Assembly: GCA_930367215.1 (NCBI GenBank)
Contig: OV884056.1
Span: 279,602,067 to 279,666,066, forward strand
Length of the DNA: 64,000 nucleotides
Source of the DNA: Pollenia angustigena
Lineage: Eukaryota > Arthropoda > Insecta > Diptera > Polleniidae
Direction: 5' to 3'
A program made the position numbers and the translations under genes. Shown in pieces: positions 42,107-52,991 of this stretch. Position 1 is the first letter of the stretch, and each line of letters begins with the position of its first letter. Below the pieces are notes generated by a model, which did not search any database, was not told the DNA's origin, and saw nothing but the letters and a program-made list of their open reading frames with translations.

Positions 42107-42527
42107 TAATAGGACCAGTCCAAACACGCGTGTAAAGAGTAGTCCACAAGGGACCAGGACTAGTCCACAAGTAACCCAAACGTATGGAAAAAACCTGGTC
42201 TATTTAACATTACGATGTCCTAGGAGAGGACCATATAACCCACCTTTGAACCACTAAGGAGTAGTTTTAAAACTACTCCATGGTATATAACCCACCTTTG
42301 GACCAGTAAGGAGTAGTTTTAAAACTACTCCATGGAATACTCAAGAGGATTAGTTTTGAAGTCGTTTAAACACGAAAGCATGTCGTTAAAAAACGAAGAC
42401 ATGTCGTCTCACTACAAACACTTTTTAACAATGGCATGGTCCATGCTTGCATTACATCGGACTAGTCCATGGAGTAGTCCATTTTATCAAAATGGGTCAG
42501 GTGGTCCAATTTTATTTGCAGGGGTAT
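42107..42527. mobile_element. CCCTGCAAATAA-ended MITE, copy 1
   Basis: Left ccctgcaaataata and right ttatttgcaggg are inverted ends. The interior has many ctagtcca/tggactag and ggagtag motifs, with two perfect 22-bp palindromes (arms ggagtagtttt) at about 42259 and 42310. A related copy lies at 49379-49795. Confidence 0.75.
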
Positions 42528-42762
42528 AAGTAAAATCAAAAATAATAACAAAAAAGCAGATGGTTGCAGTTTTAAATATTTACAAAAACAACATGAAAAT
42601 TTCCTGAGTTGAATTTAGTTGTTTTTGTAATTGTATAAAAATGCTATCACCTTTAACGTACTCCGTTAAAATACACCTCTGGTGTGATGAGAATACATAA
42701 GTTTCTAAAATGGTTTAGAAAAAAACCATTTACCGACCGCTTGTCAGATTTTGTATCCGTAT

Positions 42763-44131
42763 CAGTGTTACCACCAGCAAGATTCAAAATTACACTTGAG
42801 ATGAAGCAAAATTACCCGTTTTAAATAAAATTACACCTGATATAAAATTGAAGTTTTATTTAATAAAAAGACATTTACAAAGAAGCAAAAACACAAATAA
42901 CTCATTAAAAGAAGATCAATATTAGTCAAACTGTTAATTTTATTTATATTAACAAAAATGACATGAAAGACCTAAAAAAAATTAAAAAGCATAAAATAAA
43001 ACTGCTAAAATGGTTGCATATATCTAGGGAATAGAAGGTTAGGTTACGAAAAGTTAGCTGTCAAACGAACTGTCATGCTGTTTTCACTTTTTGATCGGGC
43101 ACATTATCATGAATAGATTCATGCTTGAACAACGCCACCAAATCATCCAAATATACTTTGAAAATTAGCCATCGGTTTTCGCAACTTAAAAGTGACTTCA
43201 TGATTTAAATGACGCAACTTTTTTTTCACAAATGAAGGCGATGTGTTGATTTAGAGAAAATAAACTGTCAATGAGACTTCAAGGCCGTGCGATGTGACAC
43301 TTATTGATTGTTTTCCGTAGGGCTGTGAAGTCACTGGTTAATGCTGATAAACCAGCAACAATCGGTGTCTTGGAGGTCAACATTGTTCATTTTATTCGAA
43401 AAAGAGAAACAAAATTGGACGTCTGCAATGCGTTTCGTCAAGGACAGGCGCGGTGCGGTGCCATTTTGTTTTAAATCAGTTTCAAATGGTAATGCCGTGT
43501 ATCAATCTGCGATTCAAATTAACTTTTTTTGTTGTGTTGTCTACCATTTTAAGTTTCATGGTCTTAAAAAATAAATTATTTAGTAAACAAAATGCCTGCA
43601 GTGTTTTATACAACTGTCCCTTTCGTAATTCAGTTTTACAACTGTAAAGGGCGGTAAATATTCTTCAAATTAAGTATTAAAAAGTAGCAAGATGGAAATA
43701 AAATTAGTTATGTATATGTTGCAATATTGGAAACATATCTCCCCCCAGGCAAGTTTTTAGTTTGAATAACTTTTTTTAATAAACTTCAGGTTCTAAATCA
43801 CTATGATAGGCATCTTTATCCCAATTTAAAGGTCCATCTTGCGTCATTCATTACCAAACATTTAAAAATATATGTATGTGTGTTTAATAATTGAAGTCGT
43901 TTCTTAAAAACAAACCGAGACTTTGGTTAAGCAGGCTGTGCATTTTTTAGCAACAATATTTAAAAAGAAATAAATGTCATCATTGAAATCTAATCTTAAT
44001 TTTATTTGGGTATCTGAAGTAAGAATTTCATATTACACCTGAACTACACCTAAGAGATATTACCCACGCTCTACCCACGACCGTAAAAATTATACCAAAT
44101 TCGGGTAATTACCCACAAAGTGGCAACACTG
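42763..44131. mobile_element. hAT-like insertion, 1.37 kb, exact 8-bp duplication
   Basis: Ends cagtgttaccac and gtggcaacactg are inverted with one mismatch, and ATCCGTAT flanks both sides exactly (42755-42762 and 44132-44139). The interior includes a decayed transposase of a different, mariner-like type, so it is itself a host for another element. Confidence 0.85.
43108..43410 (+). pseudogene. Heavily decayed mariner-type transposase remnant
   Basis: ATG at 43109 begins MNRFMLEQRHQIIQIYFEN, the N-terminus seen in this transposase family, then a stop. Near 43330-43400 a segment reads VKSLVNADKPATIGVLEVNI, matching the C-terminal part of the element at 36.9 kb. The catalytic core is almost entirely lost. 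Confidence 0.7.
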
Positions 44132-44148
44132 ATCCGTATTCTCTCTTA

Positions 44149-44656
44149 TAGTATGTTCACATTTGGCTTCTTAAACGCGTTTAAGCAGTTCGAACGTGAT
44201 TAAGCTCTAATCACTTCAAAATCGAGATGATTACCCATACATTGAAGTGATTTGTTAATCACTTCAAATCGACATGATTACAACTAAATCACTTCATAAA
44301 CCACATAGAATCCACTGAACATACCCTAATAATGTAGAATCGCTCGATTGTGTACAACCGGCCAAGATGTCTGCTTAATGTTTTTATTGTTTTTTCCTTA
44401 AATAATTCATAAATTTTCACAATTTCATCATTAAATTGATTAAAATAATCTTCTGATAACTTTATAAAAGTGTTTTTATCCATTTTTAATACTTTAAAGA
44501 AATTAAAATGTGTTTGTTGTTTTTTTTGTGTGCTTGTGTGTGTTTTTTCTTAATCATCTGTCACCTTAATCATCTCAAATGTAATGTGAACGGCTTTGAT
44601 TAGCTAAATCAACATTTTGCTTAAACGCGTTTAAAAACCCAAATGTGAACATACTA
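44149..44656. mobile_element. MITE, 508 bp, complete copy, TTA target duplication
   Basis: Left tagtatgttcacatttgg and right ccaaatgtgaacatacta are exact inverted ends, next to ttaaacgcgtttaa palindromes. TTA flanks both sides (44146-44148 and 44657-44659). It is the full-length relative of the element at 1421-2165. Confidence 0.85.
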
Positions 44657-44759
44657 TTATTACTCAATATATTTTGTATTTACATGATAAGATTTTTCTC
44701 ATTCTACATAATCTTTCGACATGTCGTAATACATTATATTACCGTGTAAACTGGCCTTA

Positions 44760-46332
44760 AATAACACGTAATATAAAAATAAACAAAATTTTTTATGACT
44801 CAATTTTTTATTTACACTAATTGCAGTTGCAACAGAATATGATAAAATTCCACAGATAATGAAATCATAGTAGGTATAGTATTTTTACTAAAATAATGTT
44901 TTGAATTAAAAAGTGATTTATTTCTTTTCGTGACATCAAATTAAAAAGTAATTTAATGGTGAATAATTATTTTTAGGCTTCATAGCATGTGGAAAAATTA
45001 ATTGCTAAAAAAATATAAATAAATTTTAAATGTACTAATTAACAGTTATAATGAAAAAAATTTCAATTTCGCAATACTTTTATTACAACTCTGCTTGATG
45101 GTGCTGCCATTTAATTTTAAAAAATAGTGATCTCATCAACTCACTCTCTTATTGTAAAACCAAGTCTTTTAAAAGAATGCAATGATTACAATTATTTCAA
45201 ACGTATAGAGGTCACGGCATTATATAATCTTATAATCTTGTTCGATTTTAATTTCAGTTCACTTCAATTTCTAGATTGTTTTGTGAAAAAATCTATATAA
45301 TGAAATTTTCTTAAATAAAAAAAATATTTAAATTTTAAACTTTTTACCGAATACTTAATGTATAGATTTAGTCTAAACAAAAATTAATAAAAATGTTGCT
45401 TCCATTGTAAAAACGGTTTAACTGTTTTATTTAAATTGTTTTTTTTTTCTTTTTATTTATAAAGCCTATTTCAAAAACTTGACCATCTCAACTATGAACT
45501 GTTTTAAGGTCATAATATTGAAGGTCTTAACGTATACATACATTTGCAATATAATTGAGCAATAATATAAAATTCCTGTGGGTATTTTATATTAGTAGTT
45601 TGCACAATATATTAGCTAAAATCAAAAATCTTTTGATTTATATTCAGCCAAATTATGAATACAAATTCCCCGGGAGTATTTTTCCCTTTTCCTATTTTTT
45701 CAATTGAATTTACATAGGAAAAATGGGAGAATGGAGCTCCTGGGGAATTTTTATTCATAATTGGGCTGATTGCGAAAAAGAACTTTTAAGTAATGAATTG
45801 ACAACATAATACAATATGCACATGTGTGTTGTAGTCTTGTTTAATTTAACATAAGAATATGGAATGAAAAATTGCGTCATATAATTTTTATGTCTCGCAA
45901 CTAATTGATTATTTAAGTACTTGATAATATTATGTAAAGAAAGACAATAACACATTTTTAGCAATCAAATCAGAATTGCATATTTCATGTAAGATCACGC
46001 AAAAAATTTTGACTAACTGTAGTAATTAAAAAAACAGAATTTATTTAAGGGATTTAAAAAGAGTACTATCAAGTCATATAGTCCTAATATTCTAATATTG
46101 TACAATATTTAAAAAAAAATAAACACAAAACAAATTTTCTATGAAAATTTGACTTTTACATTTAATATTCGTTTATGAATATGGGGTAACATGGTTCAAA
46201 CGAAAAAATTTTTTAAATAATAACACAGTAGTAAATTTTTTCTTCTTAATTACTTGAGTCAGCCATACAACGTTCAATATGTAATTTTCGCAAAAACAGG
46301 TTATTATTGTAGTGTTTTCGCTTTTTCTTAGT
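44760..46332. other. Gene-free stretch with one hairpin element
   Basis: Only an inverted-repeat unit at 45647-45772 is recognised (cagccaaattatgaatacaa on the left, its imperfect complement on the right, with ccccgggag/ctcctgggg). The remainder is AT-rich. Confidence 0.5.
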
Positions 46333-46527
46333 ATTATGACCAGTGTTGCCAATTTAGCCATTTTTCACCCTGTTTAGCCATTAAAAAATGAATTTAGCCA
46401 TTAGCCATTAGCCATTTTTTAGCCATTATTAAACTGGTAATTTTTATTTTGTTATAAAAATTTATAAAAGTAAAATATACATTTTGAACAGTTAAAACGC
46501 CTTAAATTTAAATCACAACTTTTACAA

Positions 46528-46806
46528 ATGTTGAAAATAGCTATAAACTATGACGCTGAAACATCTTTCAAAATAAAGGAACCGTATTCCACTATTAAAT
46601 TTATAAAATCGATCAAAACAAACATCGCGGTTTCTTTCTGTTTCCAAGTGTTTCAATTAAGGGATGCAGGCGGTAACAAAATTGTTTTAGAAATTTCAGA
46701 ATTGACTATAAAGTTGCTCTTACTTCCATGGTCTAATGCTGAAGTAGAGAGGGTGTTTAGCCAAGTAAACATCGTTAAAAGTAATTTGAGAAAAAGGTTA
46801 CATTAA
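46528..46806 (+). pseudogene. hAT transposase C-terminal fragment
   Basis: Encodes LLLLPWSNAEVERVFSQVNI and VKSNLRKRLH, the conserved hATC dimerisation segment. Only about 90 residues remain; the RNase H-like catalytic domain is missing. The stop follows at 46804-46806. Confidence 0.85.
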
Positions 46807-46864
46807 GCAACAGTTAATACGATTTTATCAATTAGGTAAATATTTTTACCATAACAATACAATA

Positions 46865-47156
46865 TTTATACCACCACCACAATAGTGGAGAGGGTACTAT
46901 ACGTTTGTGCTGATTGCTGTAACACCTTAAAATATTGGTCCTTAGCCCACCTTTACGTATACCGATTGACTCAGAATCACTTTCTGAGTCGAATTAACGA
47001 TGTTTCTCCGGCTGGCTGGCTGTCCATGTAAACCTTGTGCGCAAAGTACAGGTCGCAATTTAGAGATTATTTGATAAAATTTGGTACAAATGTTCTAATG
47101 TGGTGTAGGGCATCATAAAGTCGGGTTTAACCGACTATACTTTCTAACTTGTTTTT
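46865..47156. repeat. Hairpin-ended degenerate repeat inside the hAT element
   Basis: Starts accaccaccacaatagtgga and ends with agtcgg-gtttaa-ccgact (47119-47136) followed by tactttctaacttgttttt. The end resembles those at 14152, 28034 and 61443. Confidence 0.65.
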
Positions 47157-47691
47157 TATTGTAGATCTGGACTCAAAAGGTTGGGTAAATGTTGTCGTAA
47201 TAATGATTTGCCTTCAAATTATTTAAAACGTATGATTATTTGAAACTAATGAGTGTTTCCTATGAGATGAAAAATAACGACTTCGAATTTTTCGATGATT
47301 TAATTCTATAATATTAATTTATTTTAATATTAATTTACTCACAATTCATCGTAAACAACTTTAAATAATTTAATAATTTTTTGTTATTGAATTTTGATGT
47401 GTTTTTATTTAAAAAAGCTTTAAGCCATTTTTTAGCCCATTTTTATCCATTTTTTCCGTAAATTTAGCCATTTTTGGTCACCAAGTTTTGGCAACACTGA
47501 TTATGACATCAAATATTTATAATTTTAATTTTTTATTATCAGCTGAATCAAATTTAAGATCGCAGACTCAATTATGGCTGCTCACATCAGTCGTATTTTT
47601 CATGCTATTTTAAGTCAGGTGACTTGTGAATACCCCAATTTGGCCATGATTTTTATACAAACTTTCTTTTAAAAAAACAGAAGTTAATTTT

Positions 47692-47697
47692 TTTATT
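47692..47697 (-). terminator. Poly(A) signal of GstD1
   Basis: AATAAA on the - strand, about 135 bp after the stop codon. Confidence 0.5.
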
Positions 47698-47832
47698 TAG
47701 TGTTTTTTTTTATTATTTTCTAACAAATTAGAAAAAATATTTTGTGCAGTTTTTTAACTCTTAATAAATTAAAACATAAATTATTTAAAAGAAATATAAA
47801 AAAAATGAGAAACAAAAATTGTAAACTTAAAT

Positions 47833-48459
47833 TTAGTTAAAGAATTTCTTGAATTCCAAGCAACCTTCCCAGTTTTCATCGAAACCGGGAGCAACAGTCT
47901 TAGCACTAGCATACCACTTGGCAACGTTGGCGTATTTACTAAAATCGAAACCGGCAACTTCGAAGGTGCTGACACTGGCCAATAAAGCCAAGTCGGCAAC
48001 GGTCAAGGAGTCACCAGCAGCATATTGTTGACCTTCCAAGAAGGTGTTTAGAAAATCGAAAGCAGTTTCCATTTTCTTGAACATTTCTGGGTCAGCAGGG
48101 GCCTTGGCGAAGACTTGTGGATAGTAGTAATCAGCAAAGCTCTTATAGAGGGTACCCATATCGAAGTATAAACGCTGATTGATGACGGCACGCTTTTTGG
48201 GGCACTTGGGGAACAAGGAGTCGGTCTTACCGTACTTCTCAACCAAGTAAACCATAATGGCACGAGATTCCCACAAAGCGAAATCACCATCGACCAAAGT
48301 GGGAATTGTGTGTTGGGGATTAATTTTCAAGAATTCGGGTTTCAAGTGTTCGCCAGCTTGCAAGTTTAGCAATTTCTTATTAAGCTCAACACCAACCGCT
48401 TTAGCAGTCATCATGACTGAGCGGCAGGGAGCAGATCCGGGCAAATAGTAGAAATCCAT
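47833..48459 (-). CDS. GstD1: Glutathione S-transferase, delta class (GstD1)
   Basis: Cytosolic enzyme that conjugates glutathione to electrophiles, including insecticides, and in flies can act on DDT. 208 residues in a single coding exon, the usual delta length. The thioredoxin-like N-terminal domain has catalytic Ser9 in PGSAPCRS, glutathione-binding His50/Ile52 and cis-Pro53 in NPQHTIPTL, and Glu64-Ser65-Arg66 in LWESRAI. The alpha-helical C-terminal domain carries [20 protein letters not shown]. The ATG is preceded by a splice acceptor (tgttttag then taact), so a 367-bp intron splits the leader (48465-48831). The gene is intact. It is nearly the same as blowfly GST1 as I recall it. Confidence 0.95.
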   Translation of the reverse strand: MDFYYLPGSAPCRSVMMTAKAVGVELNKKLLNLQAGEHLKPEFLKINPQHTIPTLVDGDFALWESRAIMVYLVEKYGKTDSLFPKCPKKRAVINQRLYFDMGTLYKSFADYYYPQVFAKAPADPEMFKKMETAFDFLNTFLEGQQYAAGDSLTVADLALLASVSTFEVAGFDFSKYANVAKWYASAKTVAPGFDENWEGCLEFKKFFN

Positions 48460-48831
48460 AGTTACTAAAACAGAAAAATCATAAAAAAAATAAATTAGAA
48501 ACTATGATTTCACAGCGGATGTTGTTAAGGTTTTCTTTTTTTATGTTATTTAATTTTTTTTTTGTAGACAATTAAGAATTCACATTAAAGTTAAGCAAAC
48601 AACTGCTTTTTTGCCAACAACTCTATTCTAGAAAATTCTCTCATGAATTTATGTCTTGTAACTCAAATGTTTTAGCAACAATTTTATTTTTTACTTTTTG
48701 TAAACTCTTAATTTGTATTGAACTTAATTGCAGTTTTTTTTCACTTTTTTGTTTAATTTCATTTAAACACTGTACTTTTGTATTTCGCTTATTGCCGGTT
48801 TTTGAAAACAACTTTCTTATATTCCACTTAC

Positions 48832-48885
48832 TTTTAGTGCTTTAGTTTGTTTAGCTGTGAACGTTACAAAATTCAACGTACGACT
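48832..48885 (-). other. GstD1: Predicted non-coding first exon of GstD1
   Basis: Donor GTAAGTG (read on the - strand, at 48825-48831) follows ...gcactaaaa. The 5' limit is set by the TATA-like box about 30 bp upstream and is approximate. No ATG occurs in this leader. Confidence 0.6.
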
Positions 48886-48904
48886 GCCTGTATCTTGGAC
48901 TGCT

Positions 48905-48918
48905 AGAGCTATTTAAAC
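48905..48918 (-). promoter_or_regulatory. TATA-like core promoter of GstD1
   Basis: On the - strand gtttaaatagctct. The same 14 bp lies in front of the second GST gene (55838-55851) at a similar distance from the leader exon, which supports function. Confidence 0.6.
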
Positions 48919-48999
48919 TATTTGCTGACGAAGCTCTCGAACAGACCCTCTTTAGCAATCCACTTGTGCTAACCCTTATCTCTGAATAAAAACTCGATG

Positions 49000-49375
49000 T
49001 GTGAACAATCAAACAAATCACTATGAGTAATATCAGCCAGAGTAAATTTTAAATATGTATAAAATTAACTAAAAAGGGAGCGCAAAAAAGCGAGAGATAA
49101 AACATGCTCGTATATAGCCGGCAAAATCTTTTAAATTTTAAAATCTAATAAGCACTTTTGCAAACTTTGTCTGTTTTGTATAATTTATAGAAAAAATAAC
49201 ATAGTTGTTGTTAATGTTTGCAAAAAAAAAAAAAATAATAATAATACAACTTGTTTTTTTTCAATAGACGGGGTACCCTGCTTTTTAGAAGTTGATGCAC
49301 TTGGTTGGTTGTACGATTAAAGCATGCTTTTTCAGTGACAGGAACTGTCAAATGTTGTTTACACACACACATAAT
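49000..49375. other. Gene-free stretch upstream of GstD1
   Basis: No repeat or ORF recognised. It would hold any upstream control elements of GstD1; no known response element was identified. Confidence 0.4.
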
Positions 49376-49378
49376 ATC

Positions 49379-49795
49379 CCTGCAGATAACGAGACTAGTC
49401 CATACATGCATGTAAAGAGTAGTCCATAAAGGAGTAGGAGTACTCCAAAGCTACTCCAAATATATGGTTAAAAGATGGTCCATTTAACATTACGATGTCC
49501 TAGGGCTGGACCATATGACCCAGATTTGCATTACAACGGAGTAATCTTAAAACTACTCCATGTTCATACATACTCTAGTGGACTAGTTTTGAAACTACTC
49601 TATGGTATACTCCAGAGGATTAGTTTTAACTTCGTTTAAAAACGAAAACATTTCGTTTAAAAACGAAGACATGTCGCTTCACTACAAACTGTTTTTAACA
49701 ATGACATGGTCCATGCTTGCATAACATTGGACCAGTCCAGGGAGTAGTCCATTTCATCAAAATGGATCACGTAGTCCAATATTATCTGCAGGGAT
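49379..49795. mobile_element. CCCTGCAGATAA-ended MITE, copy 2
   Basis: Left ccctgcagataa and right ttatctgcaggg are exact inverted ends. Internal order matches the element at 42107-42527: gtaaagagtagtcca, ggtccatttaacattacgat, a gtcctaggg block, gtttttaacaatg.catggtc. It lies about 0.5 kb upstream of the GstD1 promoter. Confidence 0.75.
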
Positions 49796-50006
49796 TTAAT
49801 AAGATACACAAAATTTGACTGTTCTTATTACAAATCATTGTACATTTGCTGTAGCTTACATGGTAGATGATTATAATAACACTGATAACTCGATTGAACA
49901 ATGCTATCATATAATCTGAAAAACGCAGGCGTGATGTAATTAAAATTTTATAGTTTTTTACAGTTGCCGAAATGTTAGTAGATACACGTTTTCTTAATTT
50001 AGTCTA

Positions 50007-50556
50007 CATATCGATACCTTCCCATAAGAATGTATTAAAGGCCGTTACACACTATCCCACAAAGTCTTACGTATTTTATGATAATGCTTCCCTGATGTTA
50101 TTATTGTTTATAAGTTGTTAAAAAACAATAACAACTTATCATGACAGGGTTGCATTTTTATAAAATACGAAAGACTTTGTGGGATAGTGTGTAACGGCCT
50201 TAAGCGACATTTCTAAAATTATGTAGGAAACGAAAACAAACGTCTCATTTAGTTATTTATTTGTGTATTTTATTGAAAGGAACATGTTTGGAAAGCGATT
50301 TTCAGAATGCAAAACATATTTAAAAATGTGGCTTAGCATAATTTCTTTGGCGGATAATACAAATTACAGGGTCAACATAATTCCAGTGAGAAAACTTGAC
50401 GGTTGATACAATTTTATTTTCTCTCTAGTTTCCTATGCATCCATGATAGGGCAGCGAAACCCAGGCCAAAATGTGGCGCTTAACTTCAAGTACAGTTCCA
50501 CATTATTTTCGAAAAAAGTGTCGCTTAATATATTCTTATGGGAAGGTATCGATATG
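50007..50556. mobile_element. Foldback element interrupted by a MITE
   Basis: atcgataccttcccataaga on the left is inverted as tcttatgggaaggtatcgat near 50533-50552; arms include tattaagcgaca on the right. The left arm is split by the MITE at 50039-50200. Non-coding. Confidence 0.75.
50039..50200. mobile_element. Hairpin MITE, 162 bp, TAA duplication
   Basis: aggccgttacacactatccc and gggatagtgtgtaacggcct are exact inverted ends; pairing continues to about 40 bp. TAA flanks both sides. The undisturbed sequence is visible in the opposite arm of its host element. Confidence 0.85.
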
Positions 50557-51260
50557 GGCAATTCCATAGTGTTGAACGTGACAGTCCAACGCATCAAAAA
50601 TGCAATAATATTTTAAGTAACAAATATTTTTACGTTCTTTTATCTATGTTAAAGTTGATGGAGGGTGCGATTCAAGGTCAAAGGCAATGGCAAAAAAGTA
50701 GCGGTTCGAACGTGAAAAAAATAGAAGTTGTTCTTGTGGCCATGTATAAAAAGGCGCAATTCAAAACCTGGCACAATTTTATAGTCAAACTACTTTTAAA
50801 ATTTTACGTACATAACAATGTAACATTAAAATGTCTTTGGTTTGATTCCAAAATCTTCTGTTTTTAATACAAAATCTGTGTCGATAAGTGACATTTCGAA
50901 CGTGAAATTTTTTCCATAATAATTTAACAGAATAATGATTAAAACAAAAAAAAAATTTACCGTTAATCCGAATAACATATATCTTTTGGAACTCTTTCTT
51001 AGATTACAGACCAATAATTGGAATAATTGTTATCATATATGACCTCTTTTAAACTTTCTCACAAATAAGATATTACGATTGTGCAACTTTGCAGTCTGCT
51101 AATTCGTCTAAGTAAACGAATTTTTGGTGGAATTTATAAAATATGTAAAATCTAAATATTTCTCTATAACGAAATCATAGAAAAATGTGCCTTTAATAAC
51201 TTTTAAATTTTCGGTCACTGTGGACCTTTAGAAAGAAATGCCCATATAAAAGAGTATTTT
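50557..51260. repeat. Interspersed repeat, longer copy of 1-460
   Basis: Starts agtgttgaacgtgacagtc and runs through aatgtaacattaaaatgtct and acatttcgaacgtgaaattt to aataacttttaaattttcgg. The central part (about 50910-51190) is absent from the copy at the window start. Confidence 0.7.
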
Positions 51261-51339
51261 AATCGAAGTTGTTAAATAACGATTAGTAATCCATTAGATT
51301 ATTTTTTTAAAAGAATTATAATTACTAAGGTAAAGTTAG

Positions 51340-51990
51340 GTTCCAATGGCAGCCGCAATCAACTATAGCTCAAGTGGGTTCAATAGTTAGATCCCGTTAT
51401 GCCACCATATGTCACTGTCTTTCAGACGTTCTGTATAAGATGACTGGAAACGTTATTCCTCAACCAACCGGTTGCTTCAATGAAGGAATAATTCCCAACC
51501 ATATCAGTATTGGAGGAGCTGGTTTTGTTCCTAACGGTACTCCGAACGCACAATTTGAGTCTTAGATCCTCCCTCGTATGACTCATCTTCTACATTTTTG
51601 CAACTTCTGCAGATCATTGAAAGAAAGCACTAGTGGTTCGATGTGTTTCCTAATGGGCCATAGCCAGTAATAAGCGCGATTAGCTTTCTGAGATAAAGTC
51701 TGAACAACAGTAACGCTTGTTGAGTCCCTTTCCATCTATAATAAGCCAAATTGTTCTGGTTTTCCTACCGGTAGTCTTATCAACCATCTTTGACCAGTGA
51801 TATTAGGTAGCTTGATCTTCTCCAAAAGTGGAAGACTAAATGCGCCGACAAGTCTCCATCAAATGTATCGCTATTTTCTCCAGAGACATCCGACATTCTT
51901 GAGCAATCCTCAATGTGAAAAACACATTCGCGAGGGTTGCAATTTAATCAAAACAAATAAAATAACAAATAAACGTCAAATTTAAAATAA
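51340..51990 (-). pseudogene. LINE RNase H domain fragment
   Basis: On the - strand, with frameshifts, it reads LRKLIALITGYGPLGNTSNH, then ICRSCKNVEDESYE (cysteine-containing knuckle), and near the end NYSFIEATGWLRN, the typical end of the RNase H region in fly non-LTR elements. Stops and frame changes make it inactive. The reverse transcriptase is absent. Confidence 0.7.
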
Positions 51991-51994
51991 AAAA

Positions 51995-52478
51995 AAAAAA
52001 AAAATTATTACAAAATATGTATATTTTCCCTAATTTGTAAAAAAGGTCCATAATTTGCCAAAAAAAATTGTCTTATTGAGTATTTATGGTGTTATTGTTT
52101 GTTTCCCAGAATAAAATTACATTATTAAAAGCAATTAAAATAGATATACTTTTTTTGAGCCGAAAAAGAAGAAATTAGTACCCCATATTAAACAATTTAA
52201 TAATATGTGTAATTATAAGAATTTGACATTTGTTTTCGCATTACAGAATATCAACTTGACACTTTATCGGACTTTAAATGCGAATAAATACGTACCTTGC
52301 AATTGTTCATATTTATATGAATTCGTGCCGAATTGACTTTCGTATCGCAATACGGAATAAGACCCCAGAGTCGAAGATTGGCTCAGGTGTGGCATAATGA
52401 ACATCCGCTTGCCAATTTGTACAGAATTCCGTCATGTCTGATGTTTTAATGAACCGTGTAAAAATTAATTAAAATTAT
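51995..52478. other. Gene-free stretch
   Basis: AT-rich; a poly(A) run at about 51989-52004 may be the truncated end of a retroelement. Nothing else recognised. Confidence 0.4.
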
Positions 52479-52480
52479 TA

Positions 52481-52989
52481 CAGTAGAATCCCGGTAATTC
52501 GCAATCGCAAGGGACCGGCCATTTCTTACGAATTATAGGGGTTTTCGATTTAGCGGGGTTACGATTTAACGGGGTTTAAATAAAATAAATGCGAATTAAC
52601 GGGGTTTTTCAATTTATTGACTAAAACGATAAAAAAAAGATAAAAAACAATTGTTAAAAATAAAATATATAAAAATTATTCATGTAACAAACTGATCTTA
52701 AGAAAATAAACACACACACAAGCAAAAGCAAAAACCAACGCAAAAAAAATAGCGGCAAAAAATCATTCTTTCCATGTTTTTATTACGAATTATAAGTGGT
52801 AAATAGCAAACAATTACGATTTATAAGAGGTAAAGAAGGTTTTAATTGAAAACGAATTACGAATTAGCGAGGGGACCAAAATATATGGAAATTTTACGAA
52901 TTAACGAGATTTTTTCAAGGGACCGACAGTTTATTACGAATTATCGGGAATTACGATTTATCGGGGTACGAATTATCGGGATTTTACTG
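52481..52989. mobile_element. pogo/Tigger-like MITE, 509 bp, TA duplication
   Basis: Left cagtagaatcccggtaattc and right gaattatcgggattttactg are imperfect inverted ends, flanked by TA (52479-52480 and 52990-52991). cagt ends with a cgataattcg-type repeat are typical of pogo-like elements. At least eight internal motifs of the type acgaatta.cgggg repeat across it. No transposase. Confidence 0.8.
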
Positions 52990-52991
52990 TA

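Larger units (their letters stand above)
41970..44757. mobile_element. Composite element with aggccagtttacacggtaa ends and TAA duplication
   Basis: Left aggccagtttacacggtaat and right attaccgtgtaaactggcct are exact inverted repeats (further imperfect to about 35 bp). TAA flanks both sides (41967-41969 and 44758-44760), as in PIF/Harbinger-type insertions. At least three other elements are inserted inside, so little of the original element remains. Confidence 0.8.
46341..47499. mobile_element. hAT element, 1.16 kb, exact 8-bp target duplication
   Basis: Ends cagtgttgccaa and ttggcaacactg are perfect inverted repeats. ATTATGAC flanks both sides (46333-46340 and 47500-47507). Subterminal tttagccatt motifs repeat several times near both ends. 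It still holds a piece of transposase and has a different repeat inserted at about 46865-47156. Confidence 0.9.

Noticed and set aside
43341..43574. 77-codon ORF as a gene
   Set aside because: It begins inside the decayed mariner relic and continues into unrelated sequence within a hAT-like element.
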